Positions 8,730-20,526 of a stretch of DNA of 64,000 bases are shown one piece after another. Below the pieces are notes generated by a model, which was given only the letters and a program-made list of their open reading frames with translations, was not told where the DNA came from and searched no databases. Origin of the DNA: Nitratifractor salsuginis DSM 16511 (GTDB taxonomy: Bacteria > Campylobacterota > Campylobacteria > Campylobacterales > Sulfurovaceae); the NCBI RefSeq assembly GCF_000186245.1, contig NC_014935.1:1054001-1118000 (forward strand), in the 5' to 3' direction. The stretch's first letter is position 1. The number at the start of each line of letters is the position of its first letter. A program made the translations under genes and the position numbers.

Positions 8730-11700
8730 ATCATGAAGCAGTCCCTATGGGATTTGAAATTGTCGCCCCGCTTGAGATTGACAAAAGTCTCTGGAATCAT
8801 GAAGCAGTCCCTATGGGATTTGAAATCGCCGCCCCACGTCGCTAGGGCGATAACCCAGGCAATCATGAAGCAGTCCCTATGGGATTTGAAATCAGTCTTG
8901 GGGTGGTAGAGGTCGCAACTATCCCAATCATGAAGCAGTCCCTATGGGATTTGAAATCTTCGTGAGGGAATCCGCTCTGCTCGTGTGCTATGAATCATGA
9001 AGCAGTCCCTATGGGATTTGAAATGCTCTCTTTGAAACGGTCTCCACAAATTCCTTCGATCATGAAGCAGTCCCTATGGGATTTGAAATGTCTCATGCTG
9101 CCACCTTTTTCTTTTTCTGGATCATCATCATGAAGCAGTCCCTATGGGATTTGAAATCACAGAAGAGAAGCTGAAGAGGATCAACCCGCTCATCATGAAG
9201 CAGTCCCTATGGGATTTGAAATTTGAAGCGGTCCGCCTCGATGAGTTGGAGAGTAAACATCATGAAGCAGTCCCTATGGGATTTGAAATCCGTCAGCGGT
9301 TTTGGAGATCTTCCCGTCAGATGTCAATCATGAAGCAGTCCCTATGGGATTTGAAATACGTCGGCCATTGCGCTCTCGAAATCCATCGCTGATCATGAAG
9401 CAGTCCCTATGGGATTTGAAATTCAAGATATGTGGTTTTCAAAACGAAAGCATCCGGATATCATGAAGCAGTCCCTATGGGATTTGAAATGGTTTTTTCA
9501 AATGCTCATGTCCGATAGCTCCAGCCATCATGAAGCAGTCCCTATGGGATTTGAAATCAGTCTTTTTTGATAGCTCAGAATCTTCTGCTATTATCATGAA
9601 GCAGTCCCTATGGGATTTGAAATTCGGGTACCCACAGATCAAGCACGCCCTGGTCAATCATGAAGCAGTCCCTATGGGATTTGAAATCCTGATGGAAAAG
9701 GAGGCGATCGCTTCCAGCCGGGATCATGAAGCAGTCCCTATGGGATTTGAAATCGGACCCACGAGCAGGAGATCGCGACGATGGGCGCGATCATGAAGCA
9801 GTCCCTATGGGATTTGAAATATTTGGGCCTTCTTCCCCTCGTCGATACCCCCAATATCATGAAGCAGTCCCTATGGGATTTGAAATTCCGTCACCCTTGG
9901 CGACGTTCCCGGCACACTTTGATCATGAAGCAGTCCCTATGGGATTTGAAATGATGATGCAGCGCAGGACTTTGCCCACGATCTGAAATCATGAAGCAGT
10001 CCCTATGGGATTTGAAATGCCTCGCCAATGTCGCTGGACTCGATATCAACAATGATCATGAAGCAGTCCCTATGGGATTTGAAATTTTTGAAGAGCCAAA
10101 AGAAGGGGAATATATCGTGAATCATGAAGCAGTCCCTATGGGATTTGAAATCCCAGATCGAGCTTGCAAAAAAGATGGGTGTCAGATCATGAAGCAGTCC
10201 CTATGGGATTTGAAATTCAAAGTGAAGGTGTGCCTGTGAGCTTGATCGAAATCATGAAGCAGTCCCTATGGGATTTGAAATCGCTAAAAGCTTTTCGATG
10301 AGCTCCTCATGCTGCTTATCATGAAGCAGTCCCTATGGGATTTGAAATCAAAAGAGGCCAGCTCTCCCAGACGTTTGCCCACGATCATGAAGCAGTCCCT
10401 ATGGGATTTGAAATGGTTGATAGTACGCCCATGCACGGCAAATTCATACCATCATGAAGCAGTCCCTATGGGATTTGAAATCCGGTCATTTTCCAGAATA
10501 TTCAAAATCCCAATGAAATCTTGAAGCAGTCCCTATGGGATTTGAAATTGTGCTGCGTGCACTGTTTGAGGGGAATGCGGTGGAATCATGAAGCAGTCCC
10601 TATGGGATTTGAAATGCCCACACTCTGATCTCTCTGCCATCCTCCTGCCTGATCATGAAGCAGTCCCTATGAGATTTGAAATATCCAGATGAAAGGGGCG
10701 TTGTATAGCTCCAGGCATCACGAAGCAGTCCCTATGGGATTTGAAATATGACAAACAGATAGATCCCATACCTGCGGGCCAGCATCATGAAGCAGTCCCT
10801 ATGGGATTTGAAATCCACTCCCTGGTAAAGCTCCTTTACCACCCTGGTTATCATGAAGCAGTCCCTATGGGATTTGAAATGCATTACTTACGTCACTATT
10901 CAAGGAAGCAGTATGATCATGAAGCAGTCCCTATGGGATTTGAAATCCGAAGCGATGGCAGAAGCGCGCCTTCTACGAAGGGGATCATGAAGCAGTCCCT
11001 ATGGGATTTGAAATCTCAAAGGATGAGTCAAAGGTATACGATGAACAGCATCATGAAGCAGTCCCTATGGGATTTGAAATCCTCAATTTCTCTTACAATT
11101 TCATCGTAAGGGCGAATCATGAAGCAGTCCCTATGGGATTTGAAATACGCCGCTTGCCGTTCTTTTTCGATCTGCTCCGGAAATCATGAAGCAGTCCCTA
11201 TGGGATTTGAAATTTTTATTGTGCCAAAAGAAAGGCTCTACTGCTGAAATCATGAAGCAGTCCCTATGGGATTTGAAATTGGGAATGTTTTCGTGGACGT
11301 CTCCTCCTCGCGGGTATCATGAAGCAGTCCCTATGGGATTTGAAATTAGCGCATTTCGGCACTACGCGAGTCGATGAGATATCATGAAGCAGTCCCTATG
11401 GGATTTGAAATTCAATTATTTTGTTGACAAGTCCTATTGTAATTTCATCATGAAGCAGTCCCTATGGGATTTGAAATCCGTGTCTATGCCCTTGGGGAGT
11501 GGGGCACACTCAAATCATAAAGCAGTCCCTATGGGATTTGAAATTCTTGACATTCTACAAAAGTAGACGAAGATGTTGTATCATGAAGCAGTCCCTATGG
11601 GATTTGAAATTCCGTTGATAGCTTCATCTCACCTTTGGCCGGTGGCATCATGAAGCAGTCCCTATGGGATTTGAAATTATCGTTGTCGTCTTCATCATAT

Positions 11701-12682
11701 ACAGCATATGAGAATCATGAAGCAGTCCCTATGGGATTTGAAATACACTCCTTTTCTCCCAGGTTGACCTACTAGCCAAGATCATGAAGCAGTCCCTATG
11801 GGATTTGAAATAAGTCGTAGGTATGCCACACCGTATCCCCGACTTTGGATCATGAAGCAGTCCCTATGGGATTTGAAATAATTCCCCTACGGCATCTTCT
11901 GAATACCAAGATATATCATGAAGCAGTCCCTATGGGATTTGAAATGCTTTCCAAACTCTTGGAAGTTTCGCATTTCCAAAGCCATCATGAAGCAGTCCCT
12001 ATGGGATTTGAAATATGGTTCCTGCCGCTGGAACATTATTGGACGCTGCAAATCATGAAGCAGTCCCTATGGGATTTGAAATATTGCATCGAGTGTCTCG
12101 ATCTCCTTTGGAACATCGAATCATGAAGCAGTCCCTATGGGATTTGAAATTTTGGTGCTCTATGGCGGGGCAGGTTCCGGCAAGAATCATGAAGCAGTCC
12201 CTATGGGATTTGAAATATGTCTATAATAGCCTGGGCGTATTCGCTGATCCCCCATCATGAAGCAGTCCCTATGGGATTTGAAATTTGACGGTGCTTTCAT
12301 TGTATTATGAAAAAGTCGAATCATGAAGCAGTCCCTATGGAATTTGAAATTATCCAAATCCGAGAGGCGATATCAAGCCTGATATCATGAAGCAGTCCCT
12401 ATGGGATTTGAAATATTTCTACCTGTTCTATCTGTTTGCATGTGAACAAATATCATGAAGCAGTCCCTATGGGATTTGAAATGAATAGGCGCGGACCTTG
12501 CATTTGCAGTTGTAGCCATCATGAAGCAGTCCCTATGGGATTTGAAATCTTGCCCCCACACAATCAGGGCAGAGGACAAGACTGATTATGAAGCAGTCCC
12601 TATGGGATTTGAAATATATCGAGCCAGTAATTTTCAGGTTCGATAATGGGGATTATGAAGCAGTCCCTATGGGATTTGAAAC
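8730..12682 (+). CRISPR. Type I-B CRISPR array, 60 repeats and 59 spacers
   Basis: I counted 60 copies of a 31-nt repeat that starts ATCATGAAGC, ends GATTTGAAAT and has the central palindrome TCCC-TAT-GGGA. Spacers are mostly 34-38 nt. The first repeat is 8730-8760 and the last 12652-12682. Repeat variants: near 10518 (ATCTTGAAG), 10651 (TATGAGAT), 10718 (ATCACGAAG), 11514 (ATCATAAAG), 12319 (TATGGAATT), 12583 and 12652 (ATTATGAAG; the last also ends AAAC). Decay at the right end gives the orientation. The TTTGAAAT end matches the 8-nt 5' handle of type I-B crRNAs. Open reading frames across it (peptides such as HEAVPMGFEI) are artefacts of the repeat. Confidence 0.98.
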
Positions 12683-12700
12683 GCCCGTGGCCTGCCCCAA

Positions 12701-12719
12701 GACGAGTGAGGATTGAAAC
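12701..12719 (+). repeat. Possible relic of an unrelated CRISPR repeat end
   Basis: Eighteen bases after the array, GACGAGTGAGGATTGAAAC resembles the 3' half of a different CRISPR repeat type (many end in GGATTGAAAC). It is not a copy of the array repeat. Only one copy is present, so this is suggestive only. Confidence 0.3.
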
Positions 12720-12829
12720 ATATGTGCGATGGCAAAGTGTCTGGCGGGGCTGAGTCACACCCGTTCCGGATTGAGGCACAACACCTTTATTTTGATAAGA
12801 GCTCTATTTATCTACTCCCCCGTTTGCGT

Positions 12830-12835
12830 TACAAT
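12830..12835 (+). promoter_or_regulatory. -10 box upstream of small membrane protein genes
   Basis: GTTACAAT (TACAAT core) 32 bp before the ATG at 12868, with AAAAAGGAGAGGA as the ribosome binding site between them. No clear -35, as usual in Campylobacterota. Confidence 0.5.
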
Positions 12836-12867
12836 AACTCAAAGTAGCAAAGAAAAAGGAGAGGACA

Positions 12868-13152
12868 ATGAAACTACGCTGGAAAGCGACACTGGGATTT
12901 GGAGGGGGAATGGCGGTCGGGATCCTTCTCGGCGTGCTTCTGACGATGGGGATGACTTCCCTCTCTGGGGTCCAGGGCTCCAATCCGCGGATCGGGGTGA
13001 TGAATCTGCTGGGGATGGGCGTGGGGGCCTTTGTCGGTGGGGCGATTGGCGGGGCTTCGCTGGGACGGGGGCTCCGGCCGATGATCGGCTATGGGATCGC
13101 CTTTGTGCCGATGGCGGCGCTTTCGGCGTTCTCTTTGCTGATGTTTCTGTAG
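12868..13152 (+). CDS. Small membrane protein of unknown function
   Basis: 94 aa, mostly hydrophobic and glycine-rich, with about three predicted membrane segments (residues 7-30, 45-65, 73-94) and glycine-zipper-like spacing (GAFVGGAIGGASLG). A strong AAAAAGGAGAGG site precedes the ATG. It is followed 10 bp later by another small membrane protein, so the two probably form an operon. I recognise no family. Confidence 0.7.
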   Translation: MKLRWKATLGFGGGMAVGILLGVLLTMGMTSLSGVQGSNPRIGVMNLLGMGVGAFVGGAIGGASLGRGLRPMIGYGIAFVPMAALSAFSLLMFL

Positions 13153-13162
13153 GGGGTGCGGG

Positions 13163-13459
13163 ATGCCGATGATGCTGGAGGATCTCTTTTTTACCTTCGT
13201 GATCGTCCTGGGGATCGTCTATGCCCTGGCGGGAATGATAGGAGGGTTTTCTCTCGGTGAGGGGAGTGCCGGTGTCCGGGCCTCGGTCTTCTCTTTCGGG
13301 CTGGGGGCGGCGGCTGCCGGGATCCTGCTGACGACTGTGATGCTGACCGTTCCCCGCCTCGTACCCGAGGCGGCATTGCTCTATCCTGTCCTGGCGGCGG
13401 GAATGGGTGGTTATCTGCTGGGGCGCCATCTGGAGAGAAGCGAAAAGGAAGAAGAGTGA
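13163..13459 (+). CDS. Small membrane protein of unknown function
   Basis: 98 aa with membrane segments near residues 8-30, 40-62 and 68-86 and a charged tail (ERSEKEEE). The composition is close to its upstream neighbour, and the two may act as a pair. The start is preceded by GGGGGTGCGGG, a weak ribosome binding site; an ATG two codons later (MLEDLFF) is possible. No family recognised. Confidence 0.65.
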   Translation: MPMMLEDLFFTFVIVLGIVYALAGMIGGFSLGEGSAGVRASVFSFGLGAAAAGILLTTVMLTVPRLVPEAALLYPVLAAGMGGYLLGRHLERSEKEEE

Positions 13460-13505
13460 AGAGGGTCGGTCAACTATTCGGCTTCTCCTCTTCCGTTCAA
13501 GGTCT

Positions 13506-13979
13506 CTAAAAGCTAAAGGAGTTCAAAAGCTTCCGAAGCAAAAACCGTCTATCACGGTCGTCCGGGCGGCTCGCAGTGATCACGGCGATGCGCTTCCCCG
13601 AGGCGATCACCGCCGTGTTGACAGCATAGGCCTGTGGAGAGCGGGGAGTCCTGATGAACAGGGCAGGAAGCCCTCCGGGGCCGATCTGTTGACGGGAGAG
13701 CTCTACTCGGTCCCTCAGAAGATAAGCAAGATGCCGGCGGGCCCAGGCTTCCGGAGAGAGTGCTGCGGGATTATCATACAGGTCGATACGGGCCAACTCC
13801 TCCTGTCCTGCCGTATAGATCCGGATCGTATGGCGTATCTTGTCCGCAGGAAGCTGTATGGAGAAATGCTGCAAATCGATGCGATATCGTCCTTCGGGAA
13901 GGGTGAAGGAGCAGCCGCAGACCGGATCGGAGAAGCGCACCTGACCTCTGATCTCTTTTGTATCTGCTCTTCGTCGCAT
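13506..13979 (-). CDS. Hypothetical protein sharing a GCS-x-LP-x-GRY motif with its divergent neighbour
   Basis: 157 aa, no signal peptide. It contains CGCSFTLPEGRY near residue 21; the divergently transcribed VWA protein has KGCSYHLPIGRY close to its C-terminus, so the two may share a domain. The C-terminal part (NTAVIASGKRIAVITASRPDD) looks like a beta-rich domain. A GCTATAAT -10 box lies only 5 nt before the ATG, so the mRNA would be nearly leaderless unless an internal start is used. The opposite-strand frame over this region looks non-coding in composition. Confidence 0.6.
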   Translation of the reverse strand: MRRRADTKEIRGQVRFSDPVCGCSFTLPEGRYRIDLQHFSIQLPADKIRHTIRIYTAGQEELARIDLYDNPAALSPEAWARRHLAYLLRDRVELSRQQIGPGGLPALFIRTPRSPQAYAVNTAVIASGKRIAVITASRPDDRDRRFLLRKLLNSFSF

Positions 13980-14078
13980 ATTCGATTATAGCAACATTTA
14001 AAATATATTTAAAATTATAAATTTATTTCAAGGTAAGGGGATGTTATACTTGAAGACATTATGTATAAGGAGTTCCCA
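13980..14078. promoter_or_regulatory. Divergent AT-rich promoter region
   Basis: About 100 bp, very AT-rich. Minus strand: TATAAT at 13985-13990 for the gene ending at 13506. Plus strand: TATACT at 14044-14049, then ribosome binding site AAGGAG at 14067-14072 for the VWA gene. Confidence 0.5.
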
Positions 14079-15275
14079 ATGCGTCGTTTATGGATCTTGG
14101 CTTTTTTTCTCTTTTCCCTACAGCTATGGGCCGGGGCACCTCGGGCTATGATCATATTCGATGCCTCGGGCAGCATGTGGGGCCAGGTGGACGGTGAGCG
14201 CAAGATCGACATCGCGCGCCGAGCGATGCGGGATCTGCTCAGGGACTGGAATCCGCAGATCCCTCTGGGACTGACCGTATATGGTCACCGACGTAAAGGA
14301 GACTGCAACGATATCGAGACGCCTATCCCCGTCGGCCCCCTTGACCGTCAGCGTATGATACGAGCTGTCGAAGGGATCCGGCCCAAAGGAAAAACCCCCA
14401 TCGCCCGAGCCCTGAAGAGGGTAGCCGCTCAATTCAGAGGAAGTGAGGACCCGGCGACGATCATTCTCATAAGCGACGGAAAAGAGAGCTGCGATGCCGA
14501 CCCCTGTGCCACGGCCAGGGAACTCCGAAAATCAGGGATCCGTTTCGTCGCCCATGTGATCGGTTTTCACGTGGACAGGACGACGGACCGGCAGTTGGCC
14601 TGCATCGCCCGGGCCACGGGAGGCTCCTACTTCTCCGCCCGCAATGCGGCGGCTTTGAACCGTGCTATAACCCAGGTGGCCAAAAAGATCACCCGGGTCA
14701 CAAAGATCGAGGCCCGACCGAAAAAGGCGGCCAAACTCCCGGCCAGTGTGACGCTGACCGCTCTGGGAGAATCCGACCGACGAGGTACCGTCAAGACCGT
14801 CGGCATCACCGGAGTCCACTGGTGGGTCTGGCAGGACGGCAAAGCGGTCTACGCCGACAACGACCCGATGAACCACCAGCCCGAGATCTCGCTACACAGC
14901 GGTGAAGCACGGGTCAGAATGCTCTATCCCGACAGCTCCGAACCCCAGACCCTGGAGCGCAATGTCACGCTGCAGGGCGGAAAGAACCGGATCGTTTTCT
15001 ATCTCAAGGACGGGGGAGTGACGATCGAGGCGCTCGATCATGGAGCGCGGAGCAAAAGCTCCGTCCACCTCTACCCGATCATCAAGGGAAAGGTGGACGA
15101 AAGCAAAGAGGCCGACTGGTGCATCACATCACCCCGGAAGGGATGCAGCTACCACCTCCCCATAGGCCGCTATTATCTCAAAGGAACCTGCAAGGGTCAA
15201 AAGCTCGAAGGAGAGATCACGGTCAGGGAAAACGAGGAACAAACCGTCCGACTCGACTGCAACGCCGGGAAATAG
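14079..15275 (+). CDS. Secreted von Willebrand factor A domain protein
   Basis: 398 aa. The start at 14079 is set by AAGGAG six bases upstream and gives the signal peptide MRRLWILAFFLFSLQLWAGA. The VWA domain follows at once: MIIFDASGSMWG carries the MIDAS D-x-S-x-S, and IILISDGKESC the later Asp. Cysteines in KGDCND, ESCDADPC and the C-terminal CITSPRKGCSY and KGTCKGQ suggest disulfides, so it likely works outside the cytoplasm. The part after residue 220 is a beta-rich region of unknown function. Divergent from the gene at 13506, with which it shares GCS-x-LP-x-GRY. Confidence 0.85.
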   Translation: MRRLWILAFFLFSLQLWAGAPRAMIIFDASGSMWGQVDGERKIDIARRAMRDLLRDWNPQIPLGLTVYGHRRKGDCNDIETPIPVGPLDRQRMIRAVEGIRPKGKTPIARALKRVAAQFRGSEDPATIILISDGKESCDADPCATARELRKSGIRFVAHVIGFHVDRTTDRQLACIARATGGSYFSARNAAALNRAITQVAKKITRVTKIEARPKKAAKLPASVTLTALGESDRRGTVKTVGITGVHWWVWQDGKAVYADNDPMNHQPEISLHSGEARVRMLYPDSSEPQTLERNVTLQGGKNRIVFYLKDGGVTIEALDHGARSKSSVHLYPIIKGKVDESKEADWCITSPRKGCSYHLPIGRYYLKGTCKGQKLEGEITVRENEEQTVRLDCNAGK

Positions 15276-15285
15276 GAGCCTACGC

Positions 15286-15291
15286 TATAAT
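15286..15291 (+). promoter_or_regulatory. -10 box GCTATAAT before the histidine kinase
   Basis: TATAAT 85 bp before the kinase start. Seven bases after it an ATG (15299) opens a 24-codon frame ending at 15373, three bases before the kinase TTG; it could be a leader peptide or chance. Confidence 0.5.
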
Positions 15292-15375
15292 CTACCCTAT
15301 GATTGCTCCGCCCAGATACTATGAAATCGGAAACAACGCACAGCCCTATAGCTGCAGAAGAGCAGGGGAATAGCT

Positions 15376-17032
15376 TTGGGGCTCTCCTCCCTCTTTGCCA
15401 GGCGTTCCATCACCTCCATCTACCTGATCGGCCTCTCCATTCTCTTCGTTATCGTGCTTTTGGCAACGGCCATTGATCTCTATGTCGAATACCTCAATTT
15501 CGGCAAAGAGGTCGCTCAGCTTCGTCGAGGCTATATCAAAGAGCAGAAAGAGCAGATTCTCTTCGATACATCACGGGTCCTGCGCTTCATTTCCAAAACC
15601 TACGAAAAGAACCGGGGAAAAGTGGATGAGAGGGAACTCCGATCCCAGATCATCAATGCTATAGAACAACTCTATGGGCGCAGGGACGGGACGGGGTATA
15701 TCTTCATCTACGATTTCAACGGTACCTGCCTCAGCGACCCGGTGCGGCGGCAAATCGTCGGGCGCAATCTCTACCGTTTTCGGGATTCCGGCGGTGTGCA
15801 GGTCATCAAAAAGCTCATTGACGTTTCCCGACAACCAAAAGGGGGCTACGTCCGCTATACCTGGGTCAAACCCACCACCGGGACCGATAGCCCAAAAATC
15901 TCCTACGCGCGATCCTTCGAGCCCTGGGGTTGGATGGTGGGGACCGGTGTCTATCTCGACGAGGTGGAGCGGGTCATCGCCGCCAAGCGGGAGGCATTGC
16001 GGGAGAAGACCTTTCGCACCCTCTTCAGAGTGCTGGTGCTGATGGCCGTGCTGGCACTGATCGGGTTCCTTGGGGTTATGTTGCTCAATCGCATCATCCG
16101 CGGAGAGATCCGGCGGCTCCAGCGCCACTTCGATCTGGCGGCCAAGCGGCATATCCTCATCGACGGAGAGCGGGTGCGGCTGAGGGAATTCCGACCTATG
16201 GTCCACTCCATCAATTCTATGGTCAGTGAAATCCACCGACGTAAGCGGAAGCTCCAGGAGATCAACCTCTCTCTGGAGAAACGGGTCAACGAAAAGACCG
16301 CCGACCTGCGGGAACGTAACAAGCAACTGGCACAGGAGAAGGAGGCTAAAGAGGCCCTGATCCGCTCCCAGGACAGTTTCATCCGTCAGTCGATCCACGA
16401 GATCAACACCCCCCTGGCCGTGATTATGACCCATATCGATATTTTCAAGATGAAGGAGGGGGCGAATCGCTACCTGGCCAAGATCGAAGCCGCCGCCAAG
16501 ATGATCACGACCATCTTCGACGACCTGAGCTACCGGGTCAAAAAGGATCGATTCGACTATAAGCGACAACGCCTGAACTTTCAGTGAGTTCCTCCAAGAG
16601 CGGATACGCTTTTTCGACGAGATGGCGGCCGGGAATCGACTCGAAATCCTCTCCCGGATCGAATCGGATTTGAAGATCTGTTTCAATGAGATCGAGCTTC
16701 AGCGCATCATCGACAACAATCTCAGCAATGCCATCAAATACGCCAAAAGTTCCAGCGAGATCCTGATCTCCCTCTCCCGGTTAGGGGAGTCACTCCTCCT
16801 GGAATTCGTCACCGAGTCCCGAAATCCCATCGAAGATACCCGAAAGATCTTTGAAGCCTACCACCGGGAGGACGAGGAGGCGGAGGGGTTCGGCCTGGGC
16901 CTGGTGATCGTCAGCGAAATCTGCAAACGCCACGGGGTGAAAGTGGAGGTGAGTTCCAACGAAGAACGGACCCTTTTTCGCTATCGTTTCAATAACCGGA
17001 AGGAGGATGGGTGTGAAGATCGGACTGCTTGA
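15376..17032 (+). pseudogene. Cache-domain sensor histidine kinase, split by a frameshift
   Basis: The first frame (15376-16587) gives a membrane segment near residue 15-35, a periplasmic Cache domain (GYIFIYDFNGTCLSDP, then SYARSFEPWGWMVGTGVYL), a second membrane segment near 215-235, a coiled coil, and the phosphoacceptor region IRQSIHEINTPLAVIMTH. It stops at LNFQ. The next frame continues with SEFLQERIRFFDEMAAGN and then the ATPase domain (NNLSNAIKYAKSS, GFGLGLVIVSEICKRHG) to 17032. Reading one extra base at about 16583 (TTT-C-AGT) joins them, so a single-base insertion, a sequencing error, or a +1 frameshift explains it. TTG start with AGGGGA seven bases upstream. Pairs with the regulator that follows. 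Confidence 0.82.
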
Positions 17033-17672
17033 GGATGAGCTGATGCTCCGGGAAGCGATCCGGGAGTATCTCGAAGCGACGGGATACCGGGTGGATGTCT
17101 ACGAGGACGGGCTCGAAGCCTACGAGGCAATGCGCCAAAAGCGCTACGACCTCTATATCCTCGACATCAATACACCGGGAATCGACGGCCTCAGCCTACT
17201 CGAGCGCCTGCAGCGGGAGAAGATCTTCGTCCCGACGATCTTCATCAGCGCCATCACCCAGATCGAGCAGATCAGCCGAGCCTACGAGCTGGGATGCTAT
17301 GACTACCTCAAAAAACCCTTTCATCTCAAAGAACTGACTCTCCACATCGAACGTCTCCTCAAAATAGCGGATCTGCGGGCCTGCTCACTGCTGCGCATCA
17401 CTTCGATGTACAGTTATGATCTGGAGCGGCGACGTCTGATCTTCGATGGGGAGGATCAGCCCCTGACCCAGCGTCAGACTCAGATCGTGGACCTCCTGGC
17501 ATCCAATCTGGGGCATATCATCGGCTTCGATACCCTGCGCCACAGGGTTTGGGACGATTCAGAGGTGGACAACGCCACAATACGTGCCGAGATGCACCGG
17601 GTCCGCAAAGCCCTCAAAGAGGAGATCATCGAGAGCGTCAAAGGGGTGGGGTATCGGATGGTCAAAAATTAA
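17013..17672 (+). CDS. OmpR-family response regulator
   Basis: Receiver domain with the acidic pair ED in LLEDELML, phosphoacceptor Asp in LYILDINTPG, Thr/Ser in IFISA and Lys in LKKPF. The C-terminal winged-helix (LTQRQTQIVDLLAS...VKGVGYRMV) is of the OmpR type. I prefer GTG at 17013, which has AGGAGG six bases upstream, over ATG at 17007, which touches the ribosome binding site. It overlaps the end of the kinase frame and is its likely partner. Confidence 0.92.
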   Translation: MKIGLLEDELMLREAIREYLEATGYRVDVYEDGLEAYEAMRQKRYDLYILDINTPGIDGLSLLERLQREKIFVPTIFISAITQIEQISRAYELGCYDYLKKPFHLKELTLHIERLLKIADLRACSLLRITSMYSYDLERRRLIFDGEDQPLTQRQTQIVDLLASNLGHIIGFDTLRHRVWDDSEVDNATIRAEMHRVRKALKEEIIESVKGVGYRMVKN

Positions 17673-17821
17673 CTGATACGATTCTTCACACTTTCCAATT
17701 TTTTCGTCAACTTTCCATTCCGAATGGTGTGATGCTATGTTCCTGCTATATCGATTCCCTACTATGAATACATCCTGAGCATCAAGCTATGGAGAAATCA
17801 AACCTCAAAAAAGGAGTCTAG

Positions 17822-18400
17822 ATGGAACAAGTCAAATTGGGAAATCCCGCCGCGGTCGGTTTAGCCGGATTTGCGATGACGACATTTCTGCTGCAGTGTC
17901 ACAATCTCGGATGGATCGGGGTCGGTCCCGTGCTTTGGTTGGGACTTTTTTATGGGGGACTGGCGCAGTTCATTGCCGGTTTTTTGGAATTTAAAGTGGG
18001 AAACAACTTCGGGTTCAGCGCCTTTGTCTCCTATGGGGCATTCTGGATGGCTTTGGCCCTTTTCCTGATCTTTGGGACGAGCCCTGAAACGGTCAAAGCT
18101 TATCCCCTCCTAAAGTTGACGACCCCTGAAGTGGCCTATTTCCTTTTGGCTTGGACGATCTACACCGGTATTATGTTTATCGGTTCTATGAAGGTCAACG
18201 GTACACTCGCCTTCGTTTTCCTCACGCTTTTTCTCGGATTTCTGGGATTGACGATCAAAGATATGACCGGCAATCACCTTTTTGGAACCTTGGCTGCCTG
18301 GGATTTGATGGTCTGTGCCGCTGCCGCCTGGTATCTGATGGCCCACGTCATTTTTGAAGGCGTCGGTATTCATTTGCCGGTTGGAAAAGCCTGGCTGTAA
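17822..18400 (+). CDS. satP: SatP/GPR1-FUN34-YaaH family acetate transporter
   Basis: 192 aa with six membrane segments and the family start KLGNPAAVGLAGFAMTTFLL (the conserved NPAxxGL motif). Family members take up acetate or succinate with protons. Upstream AAAAAAGGAG is the ribosome binding site. It lies 49 bp before acs, giving an uptake-plus-activation pair for acetate. The 150 bp before it carry no clear promoter that I can name. Confidence 0.9.
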   Translation: MEQVKLGNPAAVGLAGFAMTTFLLQCHNLGWIGVGPVLWLGLFYGGLAQFIAGFLEFKVGNNFGFSAFVSYGAFWMALALFLIFGTSPETVKAYPLLKLTTPEVAYFLLAWTIYTGIMFIGSMKVNGTLAFVFLTLFLGFLGLTIKDMTGNHLFGTLAAWDLMVCAAAAWYLMAHVIFEGVGIHLPVGKAWL

Positions 18401-18449
18401 TATAATAAATCGACCAAGCTCGAAAAAATCATAAAAAAGGAGATCATTG

Positions 18450-20411
<1,962 letters not shown>

Positions 20412-20494
20412 GCCGCGCTACCTGCTTCTCCTTTTAGCATTGCACACTGATTTATCCATGATTTTTCATTACACACACGTACCGATCGCTCTGT

Positions 20495-20519
20495 TATAAT
20501 AGTTCCAAATGCCAAGGAG
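20495..20519 (+). promoter_or_regulatory. Promoter and ribosome binding site of a decayed gene
   Basis: TATAAT at 20495-20500 and AAGGAG at 20514-20519, followed by ATG at 20527. The expression signals survive although the gene is broken. Confidence 0.55.
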
Positions 20520-20526
20520 CGAACCG

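Noticed and set aside
8694-12579. Many open frames across the CRISPR array with peptides such as HEAVPMGFEI and MKQSLWDLK
   Set aside because: They are repeat translations in different frames; no ribosome binding sites and they change with each spacer.
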